A stretch of 64,000 nt of DNA from Flavobacterium panici (GCF_903819335.1 NZ_CAIJDE010000043.1:224556-288555), one strand, 5' to 3'; shown: positions 24,268-33,247, numbered from the stretch's first letter. Program-made: numbers and translations. Notes: generated from the letters alone by a model not told the origin.

Positions 24268-25719
24268 ATGAAATTATTACATAAAGAAATCCTCATAGCC
24301 AGACATTTTAAAAATGCTGTTTTTAAAAATTCGGCGATTTATATTATTACACTTTTTATTGGTGCGCTGCTTTTATTTGCAGCTTTTTCGGGTTGGGATA
24401 ATTACAAAAGCCAAAACGAAACCAGCGAAAAATATCAGCATGAATCACGCGAAGACTGGCTAAAAAATCCGGATAAAAACCCGCATAGAATGGCACACTA
24501 CGGGAATTTTGCTTTTAGAAAAAGCACGTCTTTAAGCGTTTTTGAATTCGGGATGGAACCGTTTTTTGGAAATGCTATTTTCCTCGAAGCGCACAAACAA
24601 AATACCGCCAATTTCTCTGAAGCTGGATTCTCTAACAGTATGCTTCGTTTTGGCGAAATCAGTATTGCGATGGTTTTGCAGGTTTTACTGCCTTTACTGA
24701 TCTTTTTTGTTGGCTTTAATTCAGTCGCTTACGAAAGGGAAAACGGAACTTTAAAAATTCTTTTAAGTCAGGGAATTAATTGGAAACAGTTTTTGTTTGG
24801 TAAAATCCTTGGAATTGCAAGCGTTGTTATGCTGCTTTTTGTTCCAACCATTATTGTATTGGTTTTGATTTGGTTACTGCTTCAAAGCTTTAGCATTTCG
24901 GCAGATGAAACGATAAAAATGCTATTGTTTGTTGGGTTTCATTTTATTTATCTGATGTTCTTTTGTGTCGTTGCCGTTTTGGTTTCGGCGTCAAGCAAAA
25001 CTTCAAAAAAAGCGTTGGTTTCTTTAATTGGAATCTGGCTTATTTTGACCATTATTCTGCCAAGAACAACACAGGCAATTGGAGCGTATTTATATGAAGC
25101 ACCTTCGAAAATCCGTTTTAACAGCGATATTGAAAAAGACATCCTGAAACAAGGTGACAGTCATAATCCGAATGATGTGCATTATAAAGCCATAAAAGAT
25201 TCTTTGTTACGTGTTTACAAAGTCGATTCGGTACAAAAACTTCCTTTTAATTATTCCGGATTTATTATGACCGAAGGCGAAAGAATCAGTTCAAATATTT
25301 ATAATAAACATTTAGAAGATCTTCTAAAAATTTACGAAAAACAAAATAGTTTTTCTAAAGCTGTTTCATTCGTAAATCCATACATCGCCATGAAAAACTT
25401 ATCGATGGGATTATCCAATACAGATTATGATTCGTACATCGATTTTCAGCAGCAAGCGGAAAATTACCGCTACAATATGGCGCAGAAAATGAATGCGTTA
25501 CAAATAAAATACATCAGCAATAAAAAACCCGGTCCAAAGGATAAACCTTTAACAATTGACAAAAGACACTGGGCTATTATTGAAGAATTTCATTATGAAC
25601 CAAAACCAGTTTGGGAAGTCTTAAAGTCCGAAATCACTGCTGTCATCTCCATATTGCTATGGATAATCCTGCTGTTTGTTTTGATCAAAATTGCTGCTAA
25701 AAACCTAAAAGCCATTTAA
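24268..25719 (+). CDS. ABC-2 type permease with DUF3526 domain (first of two)
   Basis: 483-residue integral membrane protein. One helix lies near residues 24-42, followed by a large periplasmic loop, then a bundle of five helices (about 128-150, 170-200, 212-238, 245-268) and a last helix near 450-475. The N-terminal RENGTLKILLSQGINWKQFLFGKIL is the cytoplasmic coupling region of ABC-2 permeases. A second large loop at 275-445 matches the DUF3526 layout. It ends 1 bp before the next permease gene, so the two form a heterodimer-type pair driven by the ATPase encoded at 21.06 kb. Confidence 0.82.
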   Translation: MKLLHKEILIARHFKNAVFKNSAIYIITLFIGALLLFAAFSGWDNYKSQNETSEKYQHESREDWLKNPDKNPHRMAHYGNFAFRKSTSLSVFEFGMEPFFGNAIFLEAHKQNTANFSEAGFSNSMLRFGEISIAMVLQVLLPLLIFFVGFNSVAYERENGTLKILLSQGINWKQFLFGKILGIASVVMLLFVPTIIVLVLIWLLLQSFSISADETIKMLLFVGFHFIYLMFFCVVAVLVSASSKTSKKALVSLIGIWLILTIILPRTTQAIGAYLYEAPSKIRFNSDIEKDILKQGDSHNPNDVHYKAIKDSLLRVYKVDSVQKLPFNYSGFIMTEGERISSNIYNKHLEDLLKIYEKQNSFSKAVSFVNPYIAMKNLSMGLSNTDYDSYIDFQQQAENYRYNMAQKMNALQIKYISNKKPGPKDKPLTIDKRHWAIIEEFHYEPKPVWEVLKSEITAVISILLWIILLFVLIKIAAKNLKAI

Positions 25720-25720
25720 T

Positions 25721-27058
25721 ATGTTAGTTCTCTTATTTAAAAATTTCATCCGCTCAAAAGGTACCAAAATTGGCTTACTTTTTTTATTAATCATTGGCTT
25801 TATAAGCCTTTTAATTGGCCGTCAGTTTCAGAAAAAACAGCAAAATAATATAGATGAAGCTGCCATTTACCAAAAAGAACATATGGCCAGAAACGCCGCT
25901 TTTCATAAAGACGAAATTGGACTTCTGCTATATTACATTAAGTTTTCATTGGTCAATAACACTTTACCAATTAGCAGTTTAGCAATCGGGCAGCGTGATG
26001 TAAATCCATCGATTCAAAGTGTGACGATTCGGGGTTTGGAAGCTCAGAAATACGATTCTGAACTCAATAATCCAAGTAATCTTTTATCTGGAAATATCGA
26101 TTTTAGTTTTGTGCTTTTGTATTTGTTTCCACTTTTAATTATTGCTTTTTCGTATAATATTATTTCCGAAGAAAAAGAATCAGGAACCTGGAAAATTGTG
26201 GCAACACAAAGTCCGAATACCTTTTTATATATTTTAAAACTGTTTTATATTCGTATTTTAAGTTTAATTGGTCTTTTGTCTTTTATACTTTTAATTGCAG
26301 TTTTTCTTCTGGAAATTCCGATTGACAAAGCGTTTATCCTATTTTACGGAATCGCAGTTTTATATATTTTATTTTGGTTTGCGGTTTGCTTTTTTATTGT
26401 TTCTCTTCAAAAGAATTCGAACTTCAATGCTGTTATTTTATTAACGATCTGGTTATTTCTGATTATCATTCTTCCTGCCGGAATCAACACCTATATTATC
26501 AATAAATACAAAGTTCCCGAAGCTTTAGAATTAACGCTTACGCAGCGAAATGCCTATCACGAAAAATGGGATATGGATAAACAGCAAACGCTGAATAAAT
26601 TCTATAAACATTATCCGCAGTTTAAACATTATAATTTACCGGAAAGTGAATTCAGCTGGCTTTGGTATTATGCGATGCAGCAAATGGGCGATGATGAATC
26701 TGCCATACAATCAAAAGAATTAGAGTCGAAATTAGAACAGCGAAATAATACCAGCGAATGGATTGCGCAGTTTATTCCAACGCTTCATACGCAGATTCAA
26801 TTGAATGAAATCGCAAAATCAGACTTGAGAAACCAGCTTTTATTTCTAAAAGAAACCAACAAATTTCATGAAAAACTAAGATTGCATTTTTATCCGAAGA
26901 TATTTGATAATGCAGCAGTTAATCAGCAAAAATGGGAAACTTTTAAAGTAGAAACATTTCATGATAAATCAGAAACAAGTTATGTAAAAGCGTTTTTGCC
27001 ATTACTGCTTTTCAATTTAGTGTTGATTGGTTTTGGATGGAGGAATTTTAAGCGTTGA
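25721..27058 (+). CDS. ABC-2 type permease with DUF3526 domain (second of two)
   Basis: 445-residue paralogue-like partner of the preceding permease with the same plan: an N-terminal helix (about 15-33), a large external loop, a cytoplasmic coupling segment (ISEEKESGTWKIVATQSPN), helices to about 255, a second loop and a C-terminal helix (LPLLLFNLVLIGFGW). Stop and start of the two genes are 1 bp apart, which indicates tight co-expression. The gene is followed by a long repeat region rather than an obvious simple terminator. Confidence 0.82.
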   Translation: MLVLLFKNFIRSKGTKIGLLFLLIIGFISLLIGRQFQKKQQNNIDEAAIYQKEHMARNAAFHKDEIGLLLYYIKFSLVNNTLPISSLAIGQRDVNPSIQSVTIRGLEAQKYDSELNNPSNLLSGNIDFSFVLLYLFPLLIIAFSYNIISEEKESGTWKIVATQSPNTFLYILKLFYIRILSLIGLLSFILLIAVFLLEIPIDKAFILFYGIAVLYILFWFAVCFFIVSLQKNSNFNAVILLTIWLFLIIILPAGINTYIINKYKVPEALELTLTQRNAYHEKWDMDKQQTLNKFYKHYPQFKHYNLPESEFSWLWYYAMQQMGDDESAIQSKELESKLEQRNNTSEWIAQFIPTLHTQIQLNEIAKSDLRNQLLFLKETNKFHEKLRLHFYPKIFDNAAVNQQKWETFKVETFHDKSETSYVKAFLPLLLFNLVLIGFGWRNFKR

Positions 27059-27302
27059 GTTTTTTTAACGCAGAGTTTTTTTTAACGCAAAGAGCGCAAA
27101 GGATTTTCGCAAAGTTCGCTAAGGTTAATAAAAGAAAAAGTCTTTTTGCAAAGTTCGCAAAGCTATATGTATACTCATAGCTTTGTGAACTTTGAGTTTG
27201 AAAAAACTCTCTTATACAAAATCTTTGTGCTCTTTGCGAAAAACCTTTGCGCTCTTTGCGTTAAAAATCTACCCAGACCTTTGCGGACTTTGCGTTAAAA
27301 TT
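27059..27302. repeat. inverted repeat cluster (TTAACGCAAAG family)
   Basis: The 372-bp gap holds repeated GCAAAG/CTTTGC units. The left arm (TTAACGCAAAGAGCGCAAAGG and relatives) pairs with the right arm (CCTTTGCGCTCTTTGCGTTAA) over about 240 bp. A related cluster lies at 28066-28260, and a fragment of the same family is inside the coding sequence at about 36890-36940. Confidence 0.75.
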
Positions 27303-27430
27303 TTATGTTCCTAGCGACAAAAAATAACAAAAAAATATTTTCATTTTTTAAAGAAAGATATTAGTATTTTATTACTTTTAGCGAAAATTTAGAAATAAAA
27401 CTGTTAAATATAAGTCCCAAATTATAATTA

Positions 27431-28051
27431 ATGAAAAAACTACTTTTAATAAGTATATTAGTTCTTGCTGTTTTTTATGCCTTTAGAGAAATCGTTTACA
27501 AACCCTATATGTGGAAAAAAGCGATGAACACCCCAGAGCATCGATTGCAAATGGGAAGTTTCCTTTTTAGCAAGCAAACAGGTTCAAATGGAAGCCAAAG
27601 TTCACAATTCAATTATCTTATTTTTAAAGTAGTCGAAATAAACGGCGATTATGTTCGCCTTTCCCCTATTCGGCAGTTATCTGAAAAAGGAAAACTTAAA
27701 TCTTCTGACTTTTCCTTTACAAGAGACACTTATCACAGTTTAAAACTGAATATCAAAAAGCTTACGATAACGCCAATTCTTCGCAACGATTTGTATAAAG
27801 AAGGTGCAACTTATACCGTAAACGATTATTTGTTAAACAAATATCCTTCCTTAAAAAAATCCCGTTATTATTACGAAGAGCTTTCAGAATCTGAAAAAAA
27901 TATCCATTCGCCAGCTGAGTATTTTACACTGGTTTATTCTAAAGAAAAAATTATAGAAAAAAGAAAACTGATTCCCTGGATTATCAATAACAGCGATAAA
28001 CCGGAATTAGCGAAAAGCTTGTCTCAAAAAGTAAGTTTGATTCTTAATTGA
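27431..28051 (+). CDS. hypothetical membrane-anchored protein (206 aa)
   Basis: No family recognised. A single N-terminal hydrophobic helix (KLLLISILVLAVFYAF) acts as anchor or uncleaved signal. The rest is polar with a lysine-rich composition and several tyrosines. It is isolated between two repeat clusters, with no operon partner. The frame is long relative to the AT-rich background and starts with a typical MKK signal sequence, so it is likely real. Confidence 0.6.
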   Translation: MKKLLLISILVLAVFYAFREIVYKPYMWKKAMNTPEHRLQMGSFLFSKQTGSNGSQSSQFNYLIFKVVEINGDYVRLSPIRQLSEKGKLKSSDFSFTRDTYHSLKLNIKKLTITPILRNDLYKEGATYTVNDYLLNKYPSLKKSRYYYEELSESEKNIHSPAEYFTLVYSKEKIIEKRKLIPWIINNSDKPELAKSLSQKVSLILN

Positions 28052-28065
28052 TTTTTGATACTTAT

Positions 28066-28300
28066 TTTTTTAACGCTAGGTTTTTATTAACGCAAAGCGC
28101 GGTAATTTTTTTCGCAAAGTTCGCTAAGCTTAAAAGAAAGAAAAAGTTTTTTTCAAAGTTCACAAAGCTTTACGTTTAGCTTTGTGAACTTTGAGTTTAT
28201 AAAACTCTCTCAAAATCTTCGTGAACTTTACGAAAAAACATTGCGTACTTTGCGTTAAATCTTTTTAGTCTTTTAGCAAAAACCTTAGTGTCCTTTGTGG
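28066..28300. repeat. inverted repeat cluster (TTAACGCAAAG family), second copy
   Basis: TTAACGCAAAGCGCGG and CGCAAAGTTCGCTAAGC at the left pair loosely with CGTACTTTGCGTTAAA and GTGAACTTTACG at the right. Together with some AT-rich sequence this fills the 402 bp before the next gene. I see no coding or RNA signal in it. Confidence 0.65.
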
Positions 28301-28453
28301 TTAAAAAACACATAACTTTTATCAAAGCAACAATACTCTTTTTCTATATTTCTATTGAAGCATAAAATAGTCTGCTGATAAAACTAGAATTCTGATTTTC
28401 TAAATTTGTTTGAAACAGAAAAGAAGCTTTTTCTTTTTATAAAAAATACCATC

Positions 28454-29104
28454 ATGAAATTAGAACACATCCAGATCCAAACCAGCAATATAAAAGAGAC
28501 TGCCGCATTTTATCAAGATATTCTTCGTCTTTTAATTATAGAAAATGATTCAGAATCTATTACCATTAAAGTCGGAAACTCTATTTTAAAATTCATTGAA
28601 AATCCGCAATTTAAATCCATTTATCATTTCGCTTTCAACATCCCGACAAACAAACTGGACAAAGCTATTGAATGGTGTAAAGACAAAGTAGATTTAATTA
28701 CTATTGAAGACCAAAATGTGATTACTCATTTTGAAAACTGGAATGCTCATGCTGTTTATTTCTACGATAATAATGGTAATTTATTAGAGTTTATTGCCCG
28801 TCATGATCTCAATAATGCCCAAACGGAAGAATTTAGTTCTAAATCTATTTTGAATATAAGCGAGATTGGAATTGTCAATGAAAATCCGCTGGAATTAGGA
28901 AATCAGTTAATCGCAGAACATGACTTAAGCTTTTTCTCTAAAAACAATAACAGTGAAGTTTTTGCAGCAATTGGCGATGATGAAGGTTTATTGATTTTAG
29001 TAAGACCAAATCGAAATTGGTATCCAACCCAAACGCCTTCTGAAAGTAATAAAACAGAAATTGTTTTAAAGAACAATGAAAATATAATTGAATTGAAGTT
29101 TTAA
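28454..29104 (+). CDS. VOC (glyoxalase/dioxygenase superfamily) protein
   Basis: 217 residues from the ATG at 28454; the frame is open 16 codons further upstream, but MKLEHIQIQTSNIKETAAFY is the canonical VOC start. The first domain shows beta-alpha-beta-beta-beta modules with His5, and FYDNNGNLLEFIARHD (about 108-123), where Glu119 would be a metal ligand. The second half is shorter and more diverged, possibly a second VOC half (GIVNENPLELGNQL). The reaction is unknown; the fold is used by glyoxalases, dioxygenases and antibiotic-resistance proteins. It is a single gene. Confidence 0.75.
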   Translation: MKLEHIQIQTSNIKETAAFYQDILRLLIIENDSESITIKVGNSILKFIENPQFKSIYHFAFNIPTNKLDKAIEWCKDKVDLITIEDQNVITHFENWNAHAVYFYDNNGNLLEFIARHDLNNAQTEEFSSKSILNISEIGIVNENPLELGNQLIAEHDLSFFSKNNNSEVFAAIGDDEGLLILVRPNRNWYPTQTPSESNKTEIVLKNNENIIELKF

Positions 29105-29179
29105 TACTCAAATGCAATATATTTACCAAGTGTTTTAAATTTCATAAAATGCTAAAAAGTATATATCACTGAGCTTAAA

Positions 29180-30766
29180 ATGAAAAAACTATTTCAGCGA
29201 ATCATCTTATTACTGCTTTTAACAAGCAATTTTACAAATGCGCAATCACAAGATTTAACTTTACAAAAGTTAATCGACAATCAACTTATTAACCAAGAAG
29301 ATGTTAGCGATTTTGAACTAAAACAACTCGACTTTAAGATGGAAAATAAAACTTCCTACTTATATGGATTGTTTCAGTGTGAATTTAAAAAACTACATGG
29401 TCACTTTTATTTTCAAGTTATAACTGATATGGTTGCGATTGAAGATGAACAACTTACTGAAGGAGAACAAAAAAAAGAAAATATCGAACTTAGCGATTAT
29501 CTTTTCAAACTGAAAAAATGCGATCTAATTAATGAAAAGCAATTTAGCTATTTTCAACAGCAAATAAATAATAATTCGTATAGTTATAAAATACAATTTT
29601 TAAAAGATATTACAAATAAGACCTTAAATGCAGATCACTTAGAAAGACTTAAAAAATTTGCAAGTTTTCTTAAAGAATACAAAATAGCAGATACCAAATA
29701 TGAAAGTCTTATTGCTGCGATAGATGAGGAAAAGATAAAAGAACATGCTGACTTACTTTTGTATTGTGAAAAATCTATAACTATTGACACAAAGGATGAT
29801 ACAAATGAACCAAAAGAGTATTTAGAGGCTATTTATAAAAAAACAGCTTCTTTAGCCGCAGAATTAAACTTTACTGATTTTGAGCTTAAAATTGTTCCTG
29901 ATACCGATAAATTTTATGATTTTATTGTATCGTTAAAATCAGGTGGAAAAATTTACAGACAGAAAAGTTCTTATCGATTAGAAGTAGTATCAAAAGACCA
30001 CTTTTCAGCAAGAAAAATTGGTTTTAGAGATTATTATCAAATTTTCAATAAAATTTTGAATGATCAGCATTCTCAGTATAGACTTCATGAAATTAAATTT
30101 AATATAGATGAAACTTACCCGGAAGTTCTTGGTATAATGATGTTGACAAAAGAACAAGAAAAAGCACTGAAGATACACGAAACTTATATCATACCAAGTC
30201 AGGAGGATTACAAAAAGAAGTTTACAACTTCGCAAATCGACAAAGTAATAGAAGAGTATTCAAACATTGGGTTATTTTCAAATCTAAGTGCTGCTCAAAT
30301 CAATCTGGGAAAAGAAAATGTTGCAGAGCAGGAAAACAATAATTATATCGAAATTCTTTCTGCTTTTCCAAACATCATATATTCAATTCCTAATAGCCTT
30401 CCAAATTTTAAAGATTCGTATGCTGAATTAACAAAAGAATACTCGAAGATTTCTCATAATCAATTTAATCCAACCAATATTTCAAACATTTTTGACAAAA
30501 AAACTAAAAAGTCAACGTTAAAATTTAAAGTCGGAAATAAATCGTATACTAAAGTTCTTAGGATAAGCGATTATTTTATTGATTTATACTTTTTTGAATT
30601 TATAGAACTTGTTGCAGCTGAAAATAAACTCAACGGGAAATTTTACGATTTACATACCGGAGGAGAAGGCTCAAAAGTTATCTTTCTCACAAAAAAACAA
30701 TATGATTATATCAGAGCAAATAAGCTTTTATTATTTTTAGATCCAGAACCTGAATATGACGAATAA
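29180..30766 (+). CDS. exported hypothetical protein (528 aa)
   Basis: Signal peptide at about 1-21 (MKKLFQRIILLLLLTSNFTN, cleavage near AQS) followed by a lysine- and glutamate-rich soluble protein without transmembrane helices, cysteine pattern or lipobox. I recognise no domain. A repeated theme of about 150 residues may exist, since ISDYFIDLYFFEFIELVAAE and GFRDYYQIFNKILNDQ sit in comparable contexts, but this is weak. It is not a T9SS cargo because no C-terminal sorting domain is visible. It precedes the ars-type operon but is separated from it by an ArsR operator. Confidence 0.6.
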   Translation: MKKLFQRIILLLLLTSNFTNAQSQDLTLQKLIDNQLINQEDVSDFELKQLDFKMENKTSYLYGLFQCEFKKLHGHFYFQVITDMVAIEDEQLTEGEQKKENIELSDYLFKLKKCDLINEKQFSYFQQQINNNSYSYKIQFLKDITNKTLNADHLERLKKFASFLKEYKIADTKYESLIAAIDEEKIKEHADLLLYCEKSITIDTKDDTNEPKEYLEAIYKKTASLAAELNFTDFELKIVPDTDKFYDFIVSLKSGGKIYRQKSSYRLEVVSKDHFSARKIGFRDYYQIFNKILNDQHSQYRLHEIKFNIDETYPEVLGIMMLTKEQEKALKIHETYIIPSQEDYKKKFTTSQIDKVIEEYSNIGLFSNLSAAQINLGKENVAEQENNNYIEILSAFPNIIYSIPNSLPNFKDSYAELTKEYSKISHNQFNPTNISNIFDKKTKKSTLKFKVGNKSYTKVLRISDYFIDLYFFEFIELVAAENKLNGKFYDLHTGGEGSKVIFLTKKQYDYIRANKLLLFLDPEPEYDE

Positions 30767-30800
30767 ATTTTATTAAAAATGATTTGTTCTTTTAAAAACT

Positions 30801-30820
30801 ATATCGTAATATTGCTATAT
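30801..30820. promoter_or_regulatory. ArsR-type operator, copy 1
   Basis: The imperfect palindrome ATATCGTAATATTGCTATAT lies 16 bp before arsR. A near-identical copy lies at 31182-31201. Together they imply an ideal site ATATCGCAATATTGCGATAT. Confidence 0.75.
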
Positions 30821-30836
30821 TAAAATTTAAAATAAA

Positions 30837-31163
30837 ATGGGAGCTACTAAAACAGAACATTTTACAGATAAACAAAATCAGATTGCCACAATAGCAAAAG
30901 CTTTGGGACATCCGGCGAGGATTGCTATTATTGAATATCTTTTGAAAGTAAATGAATGTATTTGCGGTGATATTGTAAACGAACTTCCACTTGCCCAGCC
31001 TACTGTTTCGCAGCATTTAAAAGAATTAAAAAATGCCGGACTTATAAAAGGTAATATAGAAGGAAATGCTATTTGCTATTGCATTGATGAAAATACTTTT
31101 GATATTTTAAAAGCTTATTTCTCTAATATTATTGCTGTTACAAAAGAGCAGAAATGCTGTTAA
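30837..31163 (+). CDS. arsR: ArsR/SmtB family metalloregulator
   Basis: 108-residue winged-helix repressor that leaves DNA when it binds arsenite or a related thiophilic metal. The core ALGHPARIAIIEYLLKVNEC leads into Cys41-Ile-Cys43-Gly-Asp, the ArsR-type metal site in helix alpha-3 (compare ELCVCDL). QPTVSQHLKELKNAGLIKG is the recognition helix and the start of the wing. A second Cys pair ends the protein (EQKCC), which could add a ligand. It is first in an operon with DUF6428, a small membrane peptide and arsC, and is flanked by two copies of its probable operator. Confidence 0.9.
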   Translation: MGATKTEHFTDKQNQIATIAKALGHPARIAIIEYLLKVNECICGDIVNELPLAQPTVSQHLKELKNAGLIKGNIEGNAICYCIDENTFDILKAYFSNIIAVTKEQKCC

Positions 31164-31181
31164 ACCTTTTTTTGTAAATCT

Positions 31182-31201
31182 ATATCGCAATATTGCATTA
31201 T
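31182..31201. promoter_or_regulatory. ArsR-type operator, copy 2
   Basis: ATATCGCAATATTGCATTAT lies between arsR and the DUF6428 gene, 21 bp before the latter's start. It matches copy 1 at 17 of 20 positions. An internal operator suggests a second ArsR-controlled promoter for the downstream genes. Confidence 0.75.
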
Positions 31202-31221
31202 AACTATAAAATAAAAAAACA

Positions 31222-31695
31222 ATGAAACTATCAGACATTAAAAACATTCTTCCAAATTTGGAAAATGTTGTATTTCAATTAGAAAACGGAGCTTTTGTTC
31301 CTGAACATTTTCATGTAACTGAAGTTGGAACTACCAATAAAAAATTTATTGACTGCGGCGGCGTAATTCGCGACGAAAGTGCCGTTAATTTTCAGTTGTG
31401 GAATGCCAATGATTTTGAACACAGATTGAAACCAAGCAAACTTCTGAATATCATTAAACTATCAGAAGAAAAATTAAATATTCAAGATTTTGAAATTGAA
31501 GTTGAATATCAAAATGAAACCATCGGGAGATATGATTTAGAATTTAACGGAACTCATTTTATTCTGAAAAACAAAACTACGGCTTGTCTGGCACAAGAAG
31601 CATGCGGCGTTCCTGCATCAAAAGAAAAAATAGGATTGACTGAACTTTACAAAAGCGAAGCCAATAGCTGTTCTCCAAATTCGGGCTGCTGCTAA
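31222..31695 (+). CDS. DUF6428 family protein (ars-operon associated)
   Basis: 157-residue cytosolic protein typical of flavobacterial ars operons (DUF6428). The N-terminal MKLSDIKNILPNLENVVFQL and PEHFHVTEVGTTNKKFIDCG are characteristic. The C-terminal third is cysteine-rich (CLAQEACGVP and CSPNSGCC), so thiol coordination of arsenite or another metal is plausible though unproved. It is preceded by its own copy of the ArsR operator. The TAA stop is followed directly by the ATG of the 41-residue membrane peptide, without a gap. Confidence 0.85.
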   Translation: MKLSDIKNILPNLENVVFQLENGAFVPEHFHVTEVGTTNKKFIDCGGVIRDESAVNFQLWNANDFEHRLKPSKLLNIIKLSEEKLNIQDFEIEVEYQNETIGRYDLEFNGTHFILKNKTTACLAQEACGVPASKEKIGLTELYKSEANSCSPNSGCC

Positions 31696-31821
31696 ATGAA
31701 ACAGAAAATAATTAAATACAAGAAACCTATTATCATTACAACATCTGTAATTGTGCTGCAGCTTATTTTTGGCTTTGAGCCAAAATTCTGCATCATCAAT
31801 ATCATTTGGTTATTAGTTTAA
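31696..31821 (+). CDS. 41-residue single-span membrane peptide in the ars operon
   Basis: The ATG follows the DUF6428 stop codon with no spacing, and the stop is 3 bp before arsC, so the frame exactly fills the space between two operon genes. The product has a basic start (MKQKIIKYKK), a hydrophobic helix (PIIITTSVIVLQLIFGF), one Cys and a second hydrophobic stretch to the C terminus. It is probably inserted in the inner membrane. No family is recognised. Length and position are the main evidence that it is a real gene. Confidence 0.65.
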   Translation: MKQKIIKYKKPIIITTSVIVLQLIFGFEPKFCIINIIWLLV

Positions 31822-31824
31822 ATT

Positions 31825-32241
31825 ATGACAAAAAACATTTTAGTACTCTGCACGGGAAACAGCTGCAGAAGTCAAATTGCCGAAGGTTATTTAAAATACT
31901 TTTTAGACGATAAAGCCAGCATTCACAGTGCCGGAATAGAAACGCACGGAGTTAATCCAAGAGCAATTATAACGATGAAAGAAGATGGAATTGACATTTC
32001 TAATCATACTTCAAATCATGTTGATGAATACCAAAATATAGATTTTGATTTTGTAATTACAGTTTGTGATAATGCAAAAGAGCGCTGCCCGTTCTTTCCT
32101 TCAAAAGCTCACAAAATACATCAAAACTTTAATGATCCGGCTAAAGCAACCGGAACTGAAGAAGAAATTTTACAGGAATTTAGAACCGTAAGACAAACTA
32201 TAAAAGAGTTTTGCGAACAGTTTGCAAAAGATAATTTCTAA
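31825..32241 (+). CDS. arsC: arsenate reductase, low-molecular-weight phosphatase type
   Basis: 138-residue enzyme that reduces arsenate to arsenite by a cysteine relay. The phosphate-binding loop CTGNSCR (Cys9 to Arg15) is followed by SQIAEGY. The distal redox cysteines are Cys81 and Cys88 in VCDNAKERCPFFP, as in thioredoxin-coupled ArsC. The general-acid Asp is in FNDPAKATGT. It is last in the operon arsR-DUF6428-small peptide-arsC. No arsenite exporter (Acr3 or ArsB) lies next to it in this window. Confidence 0.93.
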   Translation: MTKNILVLCTGNSCRSQIAEGYLKYFLDDKASIHSAGIETHGVNPRAIITMKEDGIDISNHTSNHVDEYQNIDFDFVITVCDNAKERCPFFPSKAHKIHQNFNDPAKATGTEEEILQEFRTVRQTIKEFCEQFAKDNF

Positions 32242-32291
32242 TATTAATCAAAATAACAAAGCTCGTTTCTATTATGAAATGGGCTTTTATT

Positions 32292-32522
32292 TTATATTTC
32301 TTTCTCGACTTCATCTAAAAACTCACTTAAGTTTGCAAATCCAACTTATCAATTTTTGCTATGCCGTTCAAACCTTCTATCATCAAATAAAAAACTATTC
32401 TATTCTTTCTGCTTCATTTTTCTTTGGATAATCTTCATAATCTTTTAGAACTGCAATTCAGCATACATACCAATTTGCTTATAATACTTTTCGATTTCTT
32501 TATTTAACTTGGTATAAATCAT
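32292..32522 (-). pseudogene. decayed small gene with at least two frameshifts
   Basis: On the minus strand an ATG 9 bp after the LRR gene reads MIYTKLNKEIEKYYKQIGMY and then hits a stop. The adjacent frame continues with plausible protein (VLKDYEDYPKKNEAERIE), and a further segment reads MIEGLNGIAKIDKLDLQT. Restoring one T there would continue as LSEFLDEVEKEI to the TAA at 32292. The pieces are in order and protein-like, so this is probably one gene of about 75-80 codons broken by indels. No family recognised. Confidence 0.5.
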
Positions 32523-32530
32523 TTTAAAAC

Positions 32531-33247
32531 CTATTTTATTAAAGGCAATTCATTTATTAAACTTTTCCATTTTTCAGTTTTTAAATATCTAGGAAGTATC
32601 GTAATTTTTTGAAGGTTTTTTAATCCATATAAAGACTTAAGATCAACACCTTCATCTTCTATTTTCACCGCCAATCTGAGATATTTTAATTGAGTTAATG
32701 ATTTTAATGGACTTATGCTTTTTACAGCTTTTCCGGTACCATTCATCTTTCCATGCTCGATATCTAGTTCTTTTAAATTGATTAAAGTAGAAATTGGAGT
32801 TAAGTCATATAAATTATTCATTCCATAAATATAAAGGGTTTTTAAATTCTTCATATTTTTTAAGAAATCTAGATTTTGAATTTTTGTGACATTTGCAAGT
32901 ATCAAGACCTCTACTGAATTTAAAGAATCTAAATTCGGAATTTCGTCCTGCTTGTTTTAACTTATTTGTAGATATTTTAAATTTGGTAATGCTGAAAAAA
33001 CTGAAATACGTTCTTTATCAATGTCATTGACATAAATAGCTTCAATTTTTTCATTTGCAATCAAAGAAGAAAAATTTGTATACGCTTTTTTAAATTTTTT
33101 AAGTGGAGTTGATAAGCTCAGAACTCGTGTATCATTATCTACTTTTGATAAATCATAGATTCCAGAAACATTTCCTTCTAAAACTCCTAAATGAGCTATT
33201 GCTCCATATGGTGCTTTTTCTTCTAATAAATAATTATCCCAATTCAT
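32531..33247 (-). pseudogene. leucine-rich-repeat protein interrupted by an in-frame stop
   Basis: Two segments in the same frame, 32957-33247 and 32531-32956, are divided only by the TAA at 32957-32959. Reading through gives LKYLQIS-stop-NKQDEIPNLDSLNSVEVLIL, which keeps the leucine-rich repeat period (NLKYLQIS, NSVEVLIL, NLKTLYIYG, NLKELDIEH, QLKYLRLA, NLQKITIL). The intact protein would be about 238 residues and cytosolic, as there is no signal peptide. A single base change (for example CAA to TAA) explains the break. Short cytosolic LRR proteins of this kind are sometimes immunity-like, but nothing here proves that. Confidence 0.8.

Noticed and set aside
32222..32431. 69-codon plus-strand frame after arsC
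   Set aside because: It overlaps the end of arsC, is Phe/Tyr/Leu-rich like AT-rich noise, and the opposite strand holds a better-supported gene relic.
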